From Agapetus fuscipes (taxonomy: Eukaryota > Arthropoda > Insecta > Trichoptera > Glossosomatidae): a stretch of 64,000 bases of DNA. Below, piece by piece: positions 41,299 to 52,055 of the stretch (within the stretch, counting starts at the first letter, position 1; every line of letters starts with the position of its first letter). Location of the stretch: contig OX637339.1 in the NCBI GenBank assembly GCA_951799405.1, forward strand, positions 9,672,001 to 9,736,000, read 5' to 3'. The notes beneath the pieces were generated by a model. It searched no databases. It was given only the letters and a program-made list of their open reading frames with translations, and had not been told where the DNA came from. The position numbers were made by a program, and so were the translations under genes.

Positions 41299-41832
41299 AC
41301 ACTTGACTAATAGGTTGGTATGAGGCTGACTACCCGGGCTGTAAAAATTTGGTTCACTTTTGCCAATGCCACACCGATTTCAGGGAAACGCGGCCGGAGT
41401 TGAAAGGCATAATAATAATAATACAGTATTTTTATAGCGCCTTTTCATGACTCTTGGTCATCCCAAAGGCGCTTGCTCATATGAGCGCGCGAACAGGTGG
41501 GTCTTCAACCCCTTTCTAAAAGTACTCTCCAGATCCATTTCGCGCAGGTCATCTGGGAGGCCGTTCCATATCGTTGGAGCAGCCACCTTGAAGGCTCGAT
41601 CTCCAAAAACGGTCTTCTTTTTCCTTCTTGGAAACTCTAGCCGACTGCGACATGATGCTGCTGATCGCAGTGTTGCTGTTCTGCTGCTTGTGGTGGCTGG
41701 AATATGTTTATGTGAAGTTTCTTTTTTTTTGTAAGAAGACATACAGCATGTAAGCACGAAGTTACACATGTCTGCTTATATGCATGCATTAAATATGAAT
41801 TCCAAATGTAATACATCCTTGCAACTTAATCA
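41299..41832 (+). mobile_element. RepG split by CR1-like LINE end
   Basis: ACTTGACTAATAGGTTGGTATG...AGTTGAAAGGC at 41299-41409, then after the insertion TTATGTGAAGTTTC...CATACAGCATGTAAGCACG to CCTTGCAACTTAATCATATTG. Confidence 0.85.
41410..41703 (-). pseudogene. CR1-like LINE 3' end with (ATT)n tail
   Basis: The minus strand reads GDRAFKVAAPTIWNGLPDDL and STFRKGLKTHLF, the hallmark CR1/L2 ORF2 terminus, then about 45 nt and a (TTA)n microsatellite at 41410-41424 as the 3' tail. A severely 5'-truncated insertion into RepG. Confidence 0.85.
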
Positions 41833-42129
41833 TATTGATACCCTCTCTTAAAAATTGAGGAAGATTTGGTTTAGTATTTCTGACTTTTTATTTCTCTTTT
41901 GTTTCTTTACAAGTGTAATTACAGATATAGTTCTCTGCCCGACGGGCCGACACACAATCGGACTTCGGGCCAACAGGCCGACAAACATTGTGACAACTAC
42001 ATCTCTTTTTATTATAATAAAAACACATAAAATTTTAACAATAATTTCGGATCGGCCGGTGTCTTGCCGAATGCCGGCCAATTAAGTTTTGTCAAGGAGT
42101 TCGACGGATGGTGAAGTTCAGGGCCTGCA

Positions 42130-42346
42130 CAAAAAAGTGTGCCGTATCAATAGATTATAGATTGTACTTTCAGCGCCACAAGGCGGAAGGAGACTAGGAA
42201 GGCCAAAAATGCCATGCATGGACGGTGTCAACGCAAATGTAGTCACGGCATACATACGTAGCTGGAGAGCAAAAGCGAGTGACAGGCGAGAGTGGAGGAG
42301 AATCCTGAATTCAGCTAAAGCCCACCCAGAGCTATCGAGTTCATGA
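42130..42346 (+). pseudogene. LINE C-terminal tail
   Basis: In one frame: GRRLGRPKMPCMDGVNANV and SWRAKASDRREWRRILNSAK then AHPELSSS and TGA, the conserved end of a LINE ORF2 (GRP...DRxEWRRI..AKAHP). The family differs from the other LINE tails here. Confidence 0.75.
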
Positions 42347-42870
42347 TGAAAAACAAACTTTAAAAACATTCACATTTTATGTTACATCAAGGTCAAAGCC
42401 ATTGTCAAAAGGGTCAAACTGGGATCGAACGACGTCTGTTTTCCATTAAAATCCCCCAAAACTCCAATTTAGACAACAAAAAACATCATCATGTTATTTG
42501 AATACAGTAAAATAAATCTGAGACAACCCTTCAGTGTTGCCCACGTTGTTCCTGTGAGAGTGTTAGGTATTGTTTTATTATAAATACAACATCATACAAT
42601 GTACGGAACGTAAGAGTTATGGCAACACTGAACGAGAATATTTATTTTGCAGATTTTCACGCAGGGAACACCTGAGGTTGTAAAATATCAAAAAAAAAAA
42701 ACACAAAAAAGTGAACAAAATGGATGGACAGTTTAATCAAAAACTCCAGTTTTGTTAATGTTAGTAATTTCTTGTTTTTCGTTTTTTTTCTCTAGGGTAG
42801 AAAGTTCCCTCAGCTCTCAAAAATTAAGAACCTGTTCCTTGAAAAAACCGAAAACCTGTACTTCTAAAAA
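42347..42870. other. Spacer
   Basis: No gene recognised. Confidence 0.4.
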
Positions 42871-43150
42871 GGCTGGTTGATAGCTCAGTTGGTAGAGCGC
42901 TTGCGTTCCATGCCAGAGGGTCAGGTTTCATTTCACACCAAGGCTGCTTTAAATAATTTCTCGTTTCGGTGTTGGTTTTATACCCAAATTCAGTATACCT
43001 GCAAAGTCTACACAGCCTTCACAATAAATGAGAACCTGCCTTCTAGGAAAGGCCGGCCCTCTTACCTGTGAAAGAAAAGTTCCACTCGTCACATCTAGCC
43101 CCTTCGAGAGCAATGTGACCAAAAGTTAAAATATATGCAGTTTAGTTGAG
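42871..43150 (+). mobile_element. T1 SINE (tRNA-derived)
   Basis: Near-perfect A box TAGCTCAGTTGGTAGAGCG; B box eroded (GGTTTCATTTCAC). Body TAATTTCTCGTTTCGGTGTT, internal deletion, 3' end near ATGCAGTTTAGTTG. Confidence 0.82.
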
Positions 43151-43671
43151 TAGCGTCACGATAGTTGTGCAATATCTAAAATACTGGTACTTACTTCAAA
43201 ATTAAAATATCGTGAATAAATAGGGAAAATCATTTTATAACATCTTTGCTTCTAATGAAAATTTGATATCAATGAATTGAGAGATAAATAAAAAGATATA
43301 TATAGATAGATAAAGAGAGAGAAAAGAGAGAACGGAAATTAAGTACAAACCAACAAACTCTAAACTCTGTTGGCTTTTTCATCATGAAAACTCCAGACAA
43401 CATTTAATTAATAATATTCTATGTGAATGGAAAAATAAAAATAAACTTCCTTCAAATATGTATGCATAAATACAAATCAAAACTTATACACACGGTCATC
43501 CATACGTGGCATTTTTGCATGTCGCCTTAAACTTTACTAGAGCTGGCGTTGCAAAAGTGAACCATTATTTTTTCAATATTATATACCTATATACATCCTA
43601 CCAACATGATGGAATAACATTCTTTGGAAGCATTCTTGCGTAATAATTTTCTATCGTTTGTCACTGAACTT
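43151..43671. other. Spacer
   Basis: No gene recognised; a GATA/GAGA-like purine stretch at 43290-43335. Confidence 0.4.
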
Positions 43672-44110
43672 TATGGGGCCGACCACCCATACTGTATATT
43701 AAATCGGTTCTTTTATGCCAGTATCACCCCTGTTTCAGAGAAGTTTGGCGAGAGTTGCAGGGTTTATGCACTTTTGAGATTTGGGTTTTTATTTTGTTAG
43801 TACCACACATGCAGATAATATGTAAGCGCGATATTACATGAGATGCTTGTGAGTGCGCATTCAATATGAATCTTAAATTAATACTGTTAATTAAAACACA
43901 AGGTTTTTCTTCACGAGTTGATTTATTTTGTGTTGATAATGGTGTGATAACATCGAAAACGCTCGAGTAAATAAATCAACTCTTGATGAAAAAGTTTGCG
44001 TTTTATTTTTACATTATTCATTTTAAATTAATCTTCACAATGTCAATATACAAATCTTTAAATTTGTACTGAATCTTAAATGATAATCATATTTGCAACT
44101 TCGATTACAC
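43672..44110 (+). mobile_element. RepG split by a 191-bp foldback insertion
   Basis: RepG (GGCCGACCACCCATACTG ... ATATGAATCTTAAAT at 43878) resumes at 44070. The interruption 43879-44069 is flanked by the 12-bp duplication TGAATCTTAAAT (43867-43878, 44070-44081). Confidence 0.85.
43879..44069. mobile_element. Foldback insertion with ribozyme-like hairpin
   Basis: Inverted arms AAAACACAAGGTTTTTCTTC and (inverse) AAAACGCAAACTTTTTCATC, with GAGTTGATTTATTT / AAATAAATCAACTC inside. Between them is TTGATAATGG-hairpin-CGAAAACGCTCGAG at 43933-43967, the same design as the GAAAC-containing hairpins at 11.7, 12.4 and 59.1 kb. 12-bp TSD. A relative is at about 36771-36900. Confidence 0.65.
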
Positions 44111-44159
44111 ATTAATAGATAGATTACAATGAAATAAACTTGCCAACATTAATATCTTA

Positions 44160-44413
44160 TAATCTATCTATAATCTAAGTTGCAAAGATATATTAACATT
44201 CAAAGCTCATATCAAATGCACGCCCACAAACAAACACGTGTAGTTCGCGCTTACAAATCCTGAATGTGTACTTACAAATTAAATCCAAACCTCAAATGAA
44301 TATTAACCCTGCCACTCTTGCTGACCCTCCCTGAAACAGGGGTGACATTGGCAAAGTGAACCATTTTTTACAGTATTGGTGGTCAGCCTCATACCAGCCT
44401 ATAAGTCAAGGAA
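44160..44413 (-). mobile_element. RepG short retroposon
   Basis: ATAATCTAAGTTGCAAAGAT to CATACCAGCCTATAAGTCAAGG. Full length. Confidence 0.9.
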
Positions 44414-44564
44414 TTATTATGACTAGGGGCGTTGCCCCTGGCTGCTACGCAGCCCAACCCCTTAACATTTGGTGAATGTGTATATTGCGCATAGTTTCCT
44501 CGCGTTAAAATTCGGAAAACATGTAAAATAAAAACATGCAGCCTTTGTAAAAGAAAATCGACCA

Positions 44565-46365
44565 CCCATAGTTTAAAAAATGGTTCACTTTGAAGATTTC
44601 AGCTGTGTTTCAGGGAAGATTGGCAAGAGTTGCAGGGCTTATATTAATTTGAGATTGGGTTTTTATGTTGTAAGTCAACATGCATTATGTGTAAGCGTGA
44701 ACTTATAAATGTCTGCTTGTGGGAATGCATTTAATATGAATCTCGATTGGTATGTATCTTTGCAACTTAGATTATAGAACTTAACAAAATAATTTCCTTG
44801 ACTTATAGGTTAGTATGTGGCTGACCACCCATACTGTAAGAATGGTTTACCATGAAAATTTTATCTCTGTTTGAGGAAAAGTCGGCAAGAGTTGCAGGGC
44901 TTATGTTCATTTGAGATTAGTTTTTTATTTTATAAGTCCACATGGGGCATTTGTAAGCGCGAACTTATACCTGTCTGCTTGTGGGAATGCATTTAATATG
45001 AATCTCAAATGGTATGTATCTTTGCAACTTAGATTATAGAACTTAATAAAATAATTTCCTTGACTTATAGGTTAGTATGTGGCTGACCACCCATACTGTA
45101 AGAATGGTTTACAATGAAAATTTTATCTCTGTTTGAGGAAAAGTCGCCAAGAGTTGCAGGGCTTATGTTCATTTGAGATTAGTTTTTTATTTTATAAGTC
45201 CACATGGGGCATTTGTAAGCGCGAACTTATACCTGTCTGCTTGTGGGAATGCATTTAATATGAATCTCAAATGGTATGTATCTTTGCAACTTAGATTAAA
45301 GAACTAAACAAAATAATTTCCTTGACTAAAAGGTTATTATGTGGCTGACCACCCATACTGTAAGCAATGGTTCACAATGCAAATTTTATCTCTGTTTGAG
45401 GAAAAGTCGGCAAGAGTTGCAGGGCTTATGTTCATTTGAGATTAGTTTTTTATTTTATAAGTCCACATGGGGCATTTGTAAGCGCGAACTTATACCTGTC
45501 TGCTAGTGGGAATGCATTTAATATGAATCTCAAATGGTATGTATCTTGCAACTTAGATTAATGAACTAAACAAAATAATTTCCTTGACTAAAAGGTTAGT
45601 ATGTGGCTGACCACCCATACTGTAAGCAATGGTTCACAATGCAAATTTTATCTCTGTTTGAGGAAAAGTCGGCAAGAGTTGCAGGGCTTATGTTCATTTG
45701 AGATTAGTTTTTTTTATTTTGCAAGTCCACATTGGGCATTTGTAAGCGTGAACTTGTACCTGTCTGCTTGTGGGAATGCATTTAATATGAATCTCAAATG
45801 GTATGTATCTTTGCAACTTAGATTATAGAACTAAACAAAATAATTTCCTTGACTAAAAGGTTAGTATGTGGCTGACCACCCATACTGTAAGCAATGGTTT
45901 ACCATGCAAATTTTATCTCTGTTTGAGGAAAAGTCGGCAAAAGTTGCAGGGCTTATGTTCATTTGAGATTAGTTTTTTTATTTTGCAAGTCCACATTGGG
46001 CATTTGTAAGCGTGAACTTGTACCTGTCTGCGTGTGGGAATGCATTTAATATGAATCTTAAATGGTATGTATCTTTGCAACTTAGATTATGTAAAGAAAT
46101 ACACAAAATAATTTTCTTGACTTATAGGTTGGTATGAGGCTGACCACCCATACTTTAAAAAATGGTTTACTTTGCAAATTCACCTTTGTTTCAGGGAAGG
46201 TTGGCAAGAGTTGCAGGGCTTATGTTCATTTGGAATGGGCTGTTATGTTGTAAGTACACATGCAGCATATGTAAGCGGGAACTTATACATATCTGCTTGT
46301 GGGAATGCATTTAATATAAATCTTAAATGATATATATCTTTGCAGCTTAGATTAGATTAGATTAG
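44565..46365 (+). repeat. Tandem array of seven RepG units
   Basis: The landmark CTGACCACCC occurs at 44821, 45083, 45345, 45607, 45872 and 46140, with a degraded equivalent at 44568: spacings of 253, 262, 262, 262, 265 and 268 bp, all head to tail. Units are joined by the same linker (GAACTTAACAAAATAATT or close variants), so they arose by duplication of one insertion plus flank, not by repeated insertion. Units 2 and 3 appear almost identical; the outer units are more diverged. Confidence 0.93.
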
Positions 46366-46369
46366 AACT

Positions 46370-46446
46370 TATACATGTCTGCTCGTAAGAATGCATGTAA
46401 TATGAATCTCAAATGTTATATATGTTTGCAACTTAGATTACAGATT
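46370..46446 (+). mobile_element. RepG 3' fragment
   Basis: AACTTATACATGTCTGCTCG to GTTTGCAACTTAGATTACAG, just after the tandem array. Confidence 0.75.
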
Positions 46447-47200
46447 GAAATCCATTTTTATTTGGCTTTTTTTTTATTTTTAATTTGCATGAAATAAAAG
46501 AAAATGTAAAAAAAACTTTTACGTTTTGCCGCTAGATGTCAATATTGTTCCATACATTTTTAGTATGAACAAACAGATTAATTCCTAAAAGTTTTCATAC
46601 ATTTGTAAACACACACGCGTAAGCTCGCCGCATTGCAGCATATATACAAAAATTAATTTGCTATAGAGCATGAATGTGTTTCATCTGCTGTGATGGCATT
46701 GATTTTGAAAATCGAAACTCGACGACGAATGACGACGACGAAGGGTAATATAATAAAGGATTGGTATGTCATTTCTGACATACGGCAGTCGCAGCTGCAA
46801 ACTTGTCACGCACGAATGAACGCTTACGGAGGTCACAACTCTTACAGAAAACTCACAAAGGAAGCTTTTTGAAAAGTTTGGAGAAGTTATGTGAGCTTAT
46901 TGTAAAGCCAATAAGTAGGAAATTAACTGATCGAGAAATTATAATGAGGGTAAGAACTCGAAATAAATTTCAACATATTAAATGTTTTTTGGCATTTCAG
47001 GGATGGCTGAAGTACCTAGCATGAGAAGTAAAAAATATTCTTAATAATAGATTGAATTTCAGCTCAAAGTTTTGGCATTGGCTTACATAATATACAGATA
47101 CATATTCAAATTAAAATAAGAATTTATTTAAAAAATCGGATATTCATATACGACAAACCGTTTTTGGAGAATTTAGGTACATTATTTTGGTTGTTTCTTT
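46447..47200. other. Spacer
   Basis: No gene recognised. Two overlapping short frames at 46690-47024 lack recognisable domains. CGACGACGAATGACGACGACG microsatellite-like patch near 46720. Confidence 0.4.
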
Positions 47201-47262
47201 CCGGTTGATAGCTCCGGTCCGATTAGTCCTTTCATTCCATGTGTAGCTTAGTAGTAGAAGCG
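47201..47262 (+). mobile_element. T1 SINE remnant
   Basis: Head TTCCGGTTGATAGCTCCG joined to the 3' end ATGTGTAGCTTAGT; the body is deleted. Confidence 0.5.
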
Positions 47263-47809
47263 TTGGTACGAGTATTATACAAAGGTATTGTACGGTGCAA
47301 GCTATATCAGATGGTTATGACACCAACGAAACATCGAGAATAAAGTAAGTGCTCCAATAAATTCATATGTCGAACGGGTCGTCTGCCATCCGAATTTTTA
47401 AATTAATTTGAATGTGAACACATGATTTATTTTAGTTTTACATTTAAAAAAAACGGTATATTTAGTTCTGTTTTTGATCCAGATTCAACATTTTGGCTTA
47501 TCAACCATTTATCAAAGAATGTAAATTGAAATAAAAGACTTTCAACCATTGAAACAATAGACATTTTCCCATGAACTGTTTATTCCAAATAAATTGTATT
47601 TTTTGTAAACATCCATTGTTCGGCTAACTGGCAGATTGTCAAAGCCGTCTGGTGAAATTCTTTCATGAAAAAAGGCAGGAGCGTGCACTGGATAGAGGCC
47701 AATTCATCCCAGAATAAATTATTTAGACGCCTTTATAAAACAAATGGCATAGTAAAAAAAGGACAGCGCAACTACCCTGCACAAGCAGTTGAACTTCATA
47801 TCGTGTTAT

Positions 47810-48005
47810 CCCCTTCAAGTGAACATAGGCTCTGCAACTTTTGCCATCCTTCCGTGAAACAGGGATAACCATAAAAATAGTTTGGCGTGTGTTCGTATTA
47901 ATATTATTTTAAGGGTGTAAGGCAAGGATGTGTGATGAGTCCATGGCTATATATCCTAACATAGTCATGGACAAGTGTGTCAGAGATGTGTATTGATGAA
48001 AGCGA
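47810..48005. repeat. RepG fragment followed by RTE-like RT fragment
   Basis: 47810-47870 (minus) holds CTGCAACTTTTGCC...GTGAAACAGGGATAAC of RepG. 47880-48000 (plus) matches 15780-15905 (GTGTTCGTATT, AAGGATGTGTGATGAGTCC, GTCATGGACAAGTGTGTCAG), i.e. RT motif B of the RTE-like LINE. Confidence 0.65.
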
Positions 48006-48139
48006 GTATGTAAATGTAACTGTATGTAAATCACTCAGCCCTTTATAAACTGCACGTTTAGTGTAACATAAAACCACGCTATCGCCGAAGGAGTCTCATA
48101 TTCAAGTCCACAGATATGAGAGCCAAGAATCGTAAAAGC

Positions 48140-48440
48140 TTTTCATAATAATATTAGGATTATTCCTTTGGCGAGCGCTGTTTTTGTATGGATTATCCCT
48201 CAAGAGTCCTCCGCAACCTTGACAGTCGCTATAGAGAGCGCTGAGTACACAAGCAAGATCCAGTTGTCGTTATGCCGCATAGACCGGTTGTTGGTGACCG
48301 GTCTTTGATAAAGCCATATAAATTTTAAAACCTAGCAAAAAGCATATTTTGAAAATTTAACACATTCTGTTGTGCCGCGCCGAGAATCAATCCCACGCCC
48401 TTTGGATTAAGAGTCGGCAGTGTTAACCACTAGACCACAA
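48140..48440 (-). mobile_element. T2 SINE, diverged
   Basis: Head TTGTGGTCTAGTGGTTAACAC, B box near 48388 (GGGATTGATTCTC), tail GATTATCCCTCAAGAG to AATAATATTAGG. 48080-48095 just before it resembles a T1 3' end. Confidence 0.72.
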
Positions 48441-48475
48441 AATATCCTTAGATCTTTTTTGAGGAATCCTGTGTT

Positions 48476-48556
48476 GTGTGTCGGCTTGTGGGTGTGCATT
48501 CAATATGTATCATAAAATGTGAATATATCCTTGCAAGGTTGCAACTTAGATTATAG
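48476..48556 (+). mobile_element. RepG 3' fragment
   Basis: TGTCGGCTTGTGGGTGTGCA to AGGTTGCAACTTAGATTATAG. Confidence 0.7.
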
Positions 48557-48769
48557 AATAGATGATGGCCGATCTACAATAGAAGCGAAACTTACAGAAG
48601 AATGGTAAGCGCCTTAAACATTTTTTTACTAAACGTGTTCCATTGTTTATTTATCCATACACATTACACACAGGGAGATACGAGCAAGTGATTCGGGAAA
48701 AATTCAGATTATTTTTTCGTAAATTATTGTTCAATAAAGTTCATTAATTTTGGTAGCATCTGTTGCCGG

Positions 48770-49062
48770 TACCTCGAGTATACAACATTGCGTCAGCTCT
48801 CGTCGATAGCGTAAATAGACAAAAAATGTATGGAAGTTACAGCAGCACACCTAGCGAGTGATATAGTTTTTATACATTTTTTCTATTTACACGATCGAGG
48901 GGAGTATTAGTACGTTTCAACTCAATCGTTGCGTTTGGCAAAAAATAATACAAAGTAAAACAGCTCAAACTCTGTTGAGTTATTCAGTTTTTATACATTT
49001 TTTTCTATTTACTGTTAACACGTTCGAGGAGAGTACGAAATATTTTATACTTGGAGTCGGGT
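48770..49062. mobile_element. Two PalB MITEs, one partial
   Basis: 48770-48915: ACCTCGAGTATACAAC, TCGTCGATAGCGTAAATAG, CACCTAGCGAGTG, ACGATCGAGGGGAG. 48950-49062 is a right half (GTTTTTATACATTTTT, CGTTCGAGGAGAG, TTTTATACTTGG). Confidence 0.68.
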
Positions 49063-49418
49063 GTTCGTTTATTATTGCAGAGAAACATGGCAGAGTAAAG
49101 GGGAAAAAATAAAATAAAACAAATATTATATCTTTATATCTAGGTAGAAGGGGGAAAAGAAATAAGAGATAGGTAGTTGTTAAGTATGAAACATCTGTTA
49201 GAGAAGATTTCAGGATATTTTCAGCGACTTCAGTGTTTTTTTTTTTCAAAAATATACGAGAATCACACTTCAGATATTTGCTTATAAATAACGTGTTATT
49301 ATTACTGTTCCAGGGATCTAGAGACTTCACAGACTCGCACAGACACAACTCACACAAACACACAATTACACATTCATAACAATATCTTATTTGATTATAT
49401 TCCAGATTATAGTCATTT

Positions 49419-49680
49419 CGTTGACTTATAGGTTGGTATGAGGCTGACCACCCATACTGTAAAAAATGGTTCACTTTGCCAATGTCACCCCTGTTTCAGG
49501 GAAGGTCGGAAAGAGTTGCAGGGCTTATGTTCATTTGAGATTGGGTTTTTTATACTGTAGGTCCACATGCGGCATGTGTGAGCGCGAAATTATGCGTGTT
49601 TGCTTGTGGGAATGCATTTAATATGAATCTCAAATGATACATATATTTGCAGCTTAGATTTAGATTTAGATTAGATCTTA
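49419..49680 (+). mobile_element. RepG short retroposon
   Basis: TTGACTTATAGGTTGGTATGA to TTTGCAGCTTAGATTTAGAT with an AGATTT/AGATT repeated tail. Near consensus, so probably young. Confidence 0.92.
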
Positions 49681-49689
49681 CCATATCAT

Positions 49690-49850
49690 CCACATCAATA
49701 CAACATCATATCCATGATTACATCATCATCATCAATAACTCCATCATTATCAGATCATCGCCACCGTCACTGTCACCATCATGATCACCGACACCATCCA
49801 TCAACATTGCAACACCATCATCATCACATCATACAGTCATCAAGTTGCTG
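49690..49850 (+). repeat. CAT/CAC trinucleotide-rich region
   Basis: Imperfect (CAT)n/(CAC)n over about 150 bp in the intron immediately downstream (minus-strand sense) of the GTPase exon. Confidence 0.8.
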
Positions 49851-49852
49851 AC

Positions 49853-50025
49853 CTGCGTGAAGGAGTCAGATATGAACCTCTGCACCAGCGCCGTCTTGCC
49901 GCAGTGCTCGTCCCCCACCAGCACCACCTTCACCTCCATGTCCTCCAGCTCCCCCTCAGGAGACGCCTTGTGCTTGTGGGTCCACATCCTCAGTGCTGCA
50001 CTTCACTCATCACTAAGCTTTACAT
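49853..50025 (-). CDS. Ras-superfamily small GTPase, 5' coding exon
   Basis: Exon with acceptor TGTTGTTCCAG (AG at 50027-50026) and donor CAG|GTCAGC (GT at 49852-49851). The ATG at 49987-49985 opens 45 codons in phase 0 at the donor. After a charged N-terminal extension (about 18 residues) comes beta-1 and P-loop: VKVVLVGDEHCGKTALVQRF (residues 19-38), i.e. GxxxxGK[S/T], followed by the start of helix 1 and DSF before switch I. The CGKTAL form and N-extension favour Rho/Rnd-like members over Rab. Two short upstream ATGs in the exon hit stops at once. Switch I onward would be in a downstream exon left of 49853, not identified here. Locally GC-rich, unlike its surroundings. Confidence 0.75.
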
Positions 50026-50103
50026 CTGGAACAACACAAACAAACATCATCAATAAAAACAGCTTAAGCCGTACACAAAGCTTGTCAATGTCGTCAACGC
50101 AAT

Positions 50104-50515
50104 AAAAAAAACGCAATTAAATTTCTTGCCGCGTTATCCCCGAAAGTTTTCGCATGTGTCGAGTGGAACCTATTTATTTTTACAGGTAAGGAGGCCGGAA
50201 TTACACCCACTTCAGTTGAAGTGGGGTTTCCCAGCTAACGAGAGTGCTGGTCCTCTTTCTTGTGAAAGCTGAGTGAGCCTTGCTGGTATTTGATTTTCGG
50301 TTTTGAAATAAACATCGAAACGGGAAATCATTTCTGAAACCCTCGATTGGATTTGAACCCGCGCTCTCGGCATGGAATGCAAGCGCTCTACCAACTGAGA
50401 TATCGACCGGACCAATAAATAATAATAAAAATTGGGATAATTTATTTGCTGAGCGCTGTTTTTGTGTGAATCACATCCAAGAGCCCACCGCATGCTTGGT
50501 CGTCGCTATGGTTAA
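50104..50515 (-). mobile_element. T2-T1 composite SINE, T2 truncated
   Basis: 50104-50411 is a full T1 on the minus strand (CGGTCGATATCTCAGTTGG head, GGGTTCAAATCC B box at about 50345-50356). 50412-50515 is the T2 3' end (GCGCTGTTTTTGTGTGAATCACA) with an AATAATAATAA junction. Same order and orientation as 34361-34997. Confidence 0.82.
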
Positions 50516-50522
50516 CGGTTAT

Positions 50523-50580
50523 GACCGGTCCGCAGTCTAGTGGTTAACACTTTACGCTCGTGATTGGAAGGATCCCTCTG
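50523..50580 (+). mobile_element. T2 SINE head fragment
   Basis: GACCGGTCCGCAGTCTAGTGG TTAACAC, A-box region only, opposite orientation to the preceding T2 tail. Confidence 0.6.
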
Positions 50581-50879
50581 ATAGTAAATGGTTTCACAAG
50601 CCAAATGCGATTCTTTCGGTGACAACTTCCTAAGAAGTTACATTGTACCTACAGCTCAATTGCGTTTATTGTAATTTTAGTGTCAAGATGCTTACTTATT
50701 TCGGTTTGAAATTTACAAGTTGACTAAAATTAGCGACGAACAGTAAAGATTTGTCAATACTTTATATTGTTGTGAAAAAATATGCAACGGAGTGTAAGAC
50801 AACGGATTTACCAATCAGAACAAAGCAATGCGACTAAAGAACAATTCCACAGAGCTTAGTCAGTGTTTGCAGAAAAAAT

Positions 50880-51205
50880 GCTCGATAGCAATTGGTACTT
50901 AGAAAGAATGGATGACGTACGCTTGACACAGTCCACAGAGTATCTAAATGGGAAATGTATGAGGCAAGAGAGGAAGGGGAAGACTGAGAAAGAAATGGCT
51001 GGATCAAATAAGTGAAATCGCGAAGGTATAGGATATACAGAGTGAATGTAAAAGAGGGCAATGTATGAAAGAAGAGATAGGTATGAACTGAGAAAAGTAT
51101 TTCAGGATTGGAACAAGTGAAGGCGACTATGTAGAGTGGAGAGATTCTAACCACCCCTAGAGGAATAGGGAAAGCGTTACAGTTACAGTTTATTTTCATG
51201 CAAAA
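50880..51205 (+). pseudogene. RTE-like LINE 3' end
   Basis: LERMDDVRL..., RKRWLDQISEIAK, then CCACCCCTAGAGGAATAGGG of the 3' UTR. Several frameshifts. Confidence 0.7.
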
Positions 51206-51314
51206 CCTAACTATATTAATCAATAGTAAAGGTTTTTACGACTAGTCCATAGGCCTATGGATTTGTAAACGGAGGGTTGAGAGTTTGATTCGTGTACAAA
51301 ATGGTTCACTTTTT

Positions 51315-51600
51315 CCGATGAGATGGTTCGGGCATCTAGAAAGATAGGACGATGAATGACTGATAAAAAGAGTGTAAAAAGTTATTTTTTAGGGGCAGAC
51401 CGAGGAATGAATCAAATAAACGAGATTGCAAATGACTGAAACCTACAGAGTGAAGAGCATGCATGAAAAGAGTGATGTCGAGGAGATGAAAAAAGTGTGC
51501 AAGGACAGAACAAAATGGAGACACATCTACGAAGGCACTAGCCACCCCTAGCGGAATGTCGGATGGACATAAGAACAATGGTCAACACTGTAACTAAAAG
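51315..51600 (+). pseudogene. RTE-like LINE 3' end, second copy
   Basis: MRWFGHLER (frame-broken), RVMSRRxKKVCKDRTKWRHI, then GCCACCCCTAGCGGAATG. Starts adjacent to a RepG-like word GTACAAAATGGTTCAC at 51293. Confidence 0.7.
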
Positions 51601-51873
51601 CATAATAAACCTTCAGAAGTTTACGAAAAGACGAATAAAGCGCCGTTTTTCATTTTGCGTTTGAATATTAAAATAAAAAGTTTTTATTCACTTTCACATT
51701 AAACATAATTCCCCTTCGAGGCTGCCGACTACATCAAAATCCTTTTACGAGCTATTTTTAACATCTGCTCCATAGACAGGGTTCCAGAAGCAAAACACAG
51801 GAACACTCCAGAGGCAAAAATACCAAAAAAAACACTCGATTTCAAAATCAAGATCTCAAATTAAGAGCAATAT

Positions 51874-52055
51874 ATATCGATAGGTAAAACTGAATAAGTG
51901 GCATATTAAGCTAACATGGGTTTCTCAGATAAATGCACCATTTCTCCTATTTTCTTTGTGACAAATCACTAAAAAGGACGAAAACCTCTAGTTTATACGT
52001 TTTAATGAGCACTTCCATACAATCAGTTCACTACCTATGAGAAGTTACATGCAAT
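51874..52055. mobile_element. MITE-E, truncated by RepG
   Basis: AGGTAAAACTGAATAAGTG arm, then CATATTAAGCTAAC, GGGTTTCTCAGA and TGAGAAGTTACATGC; related to 61192-61386 and 54430-54935 in inverse orientation. The right arm is missing at the RepG tail. Confidence 0.6.

Noticed and set aside
49781..50056. Plus-strand frames of 86-91 codons over the GTPase exon
   Set aside because: Antisense shadows of the exon and of CAT repeats.
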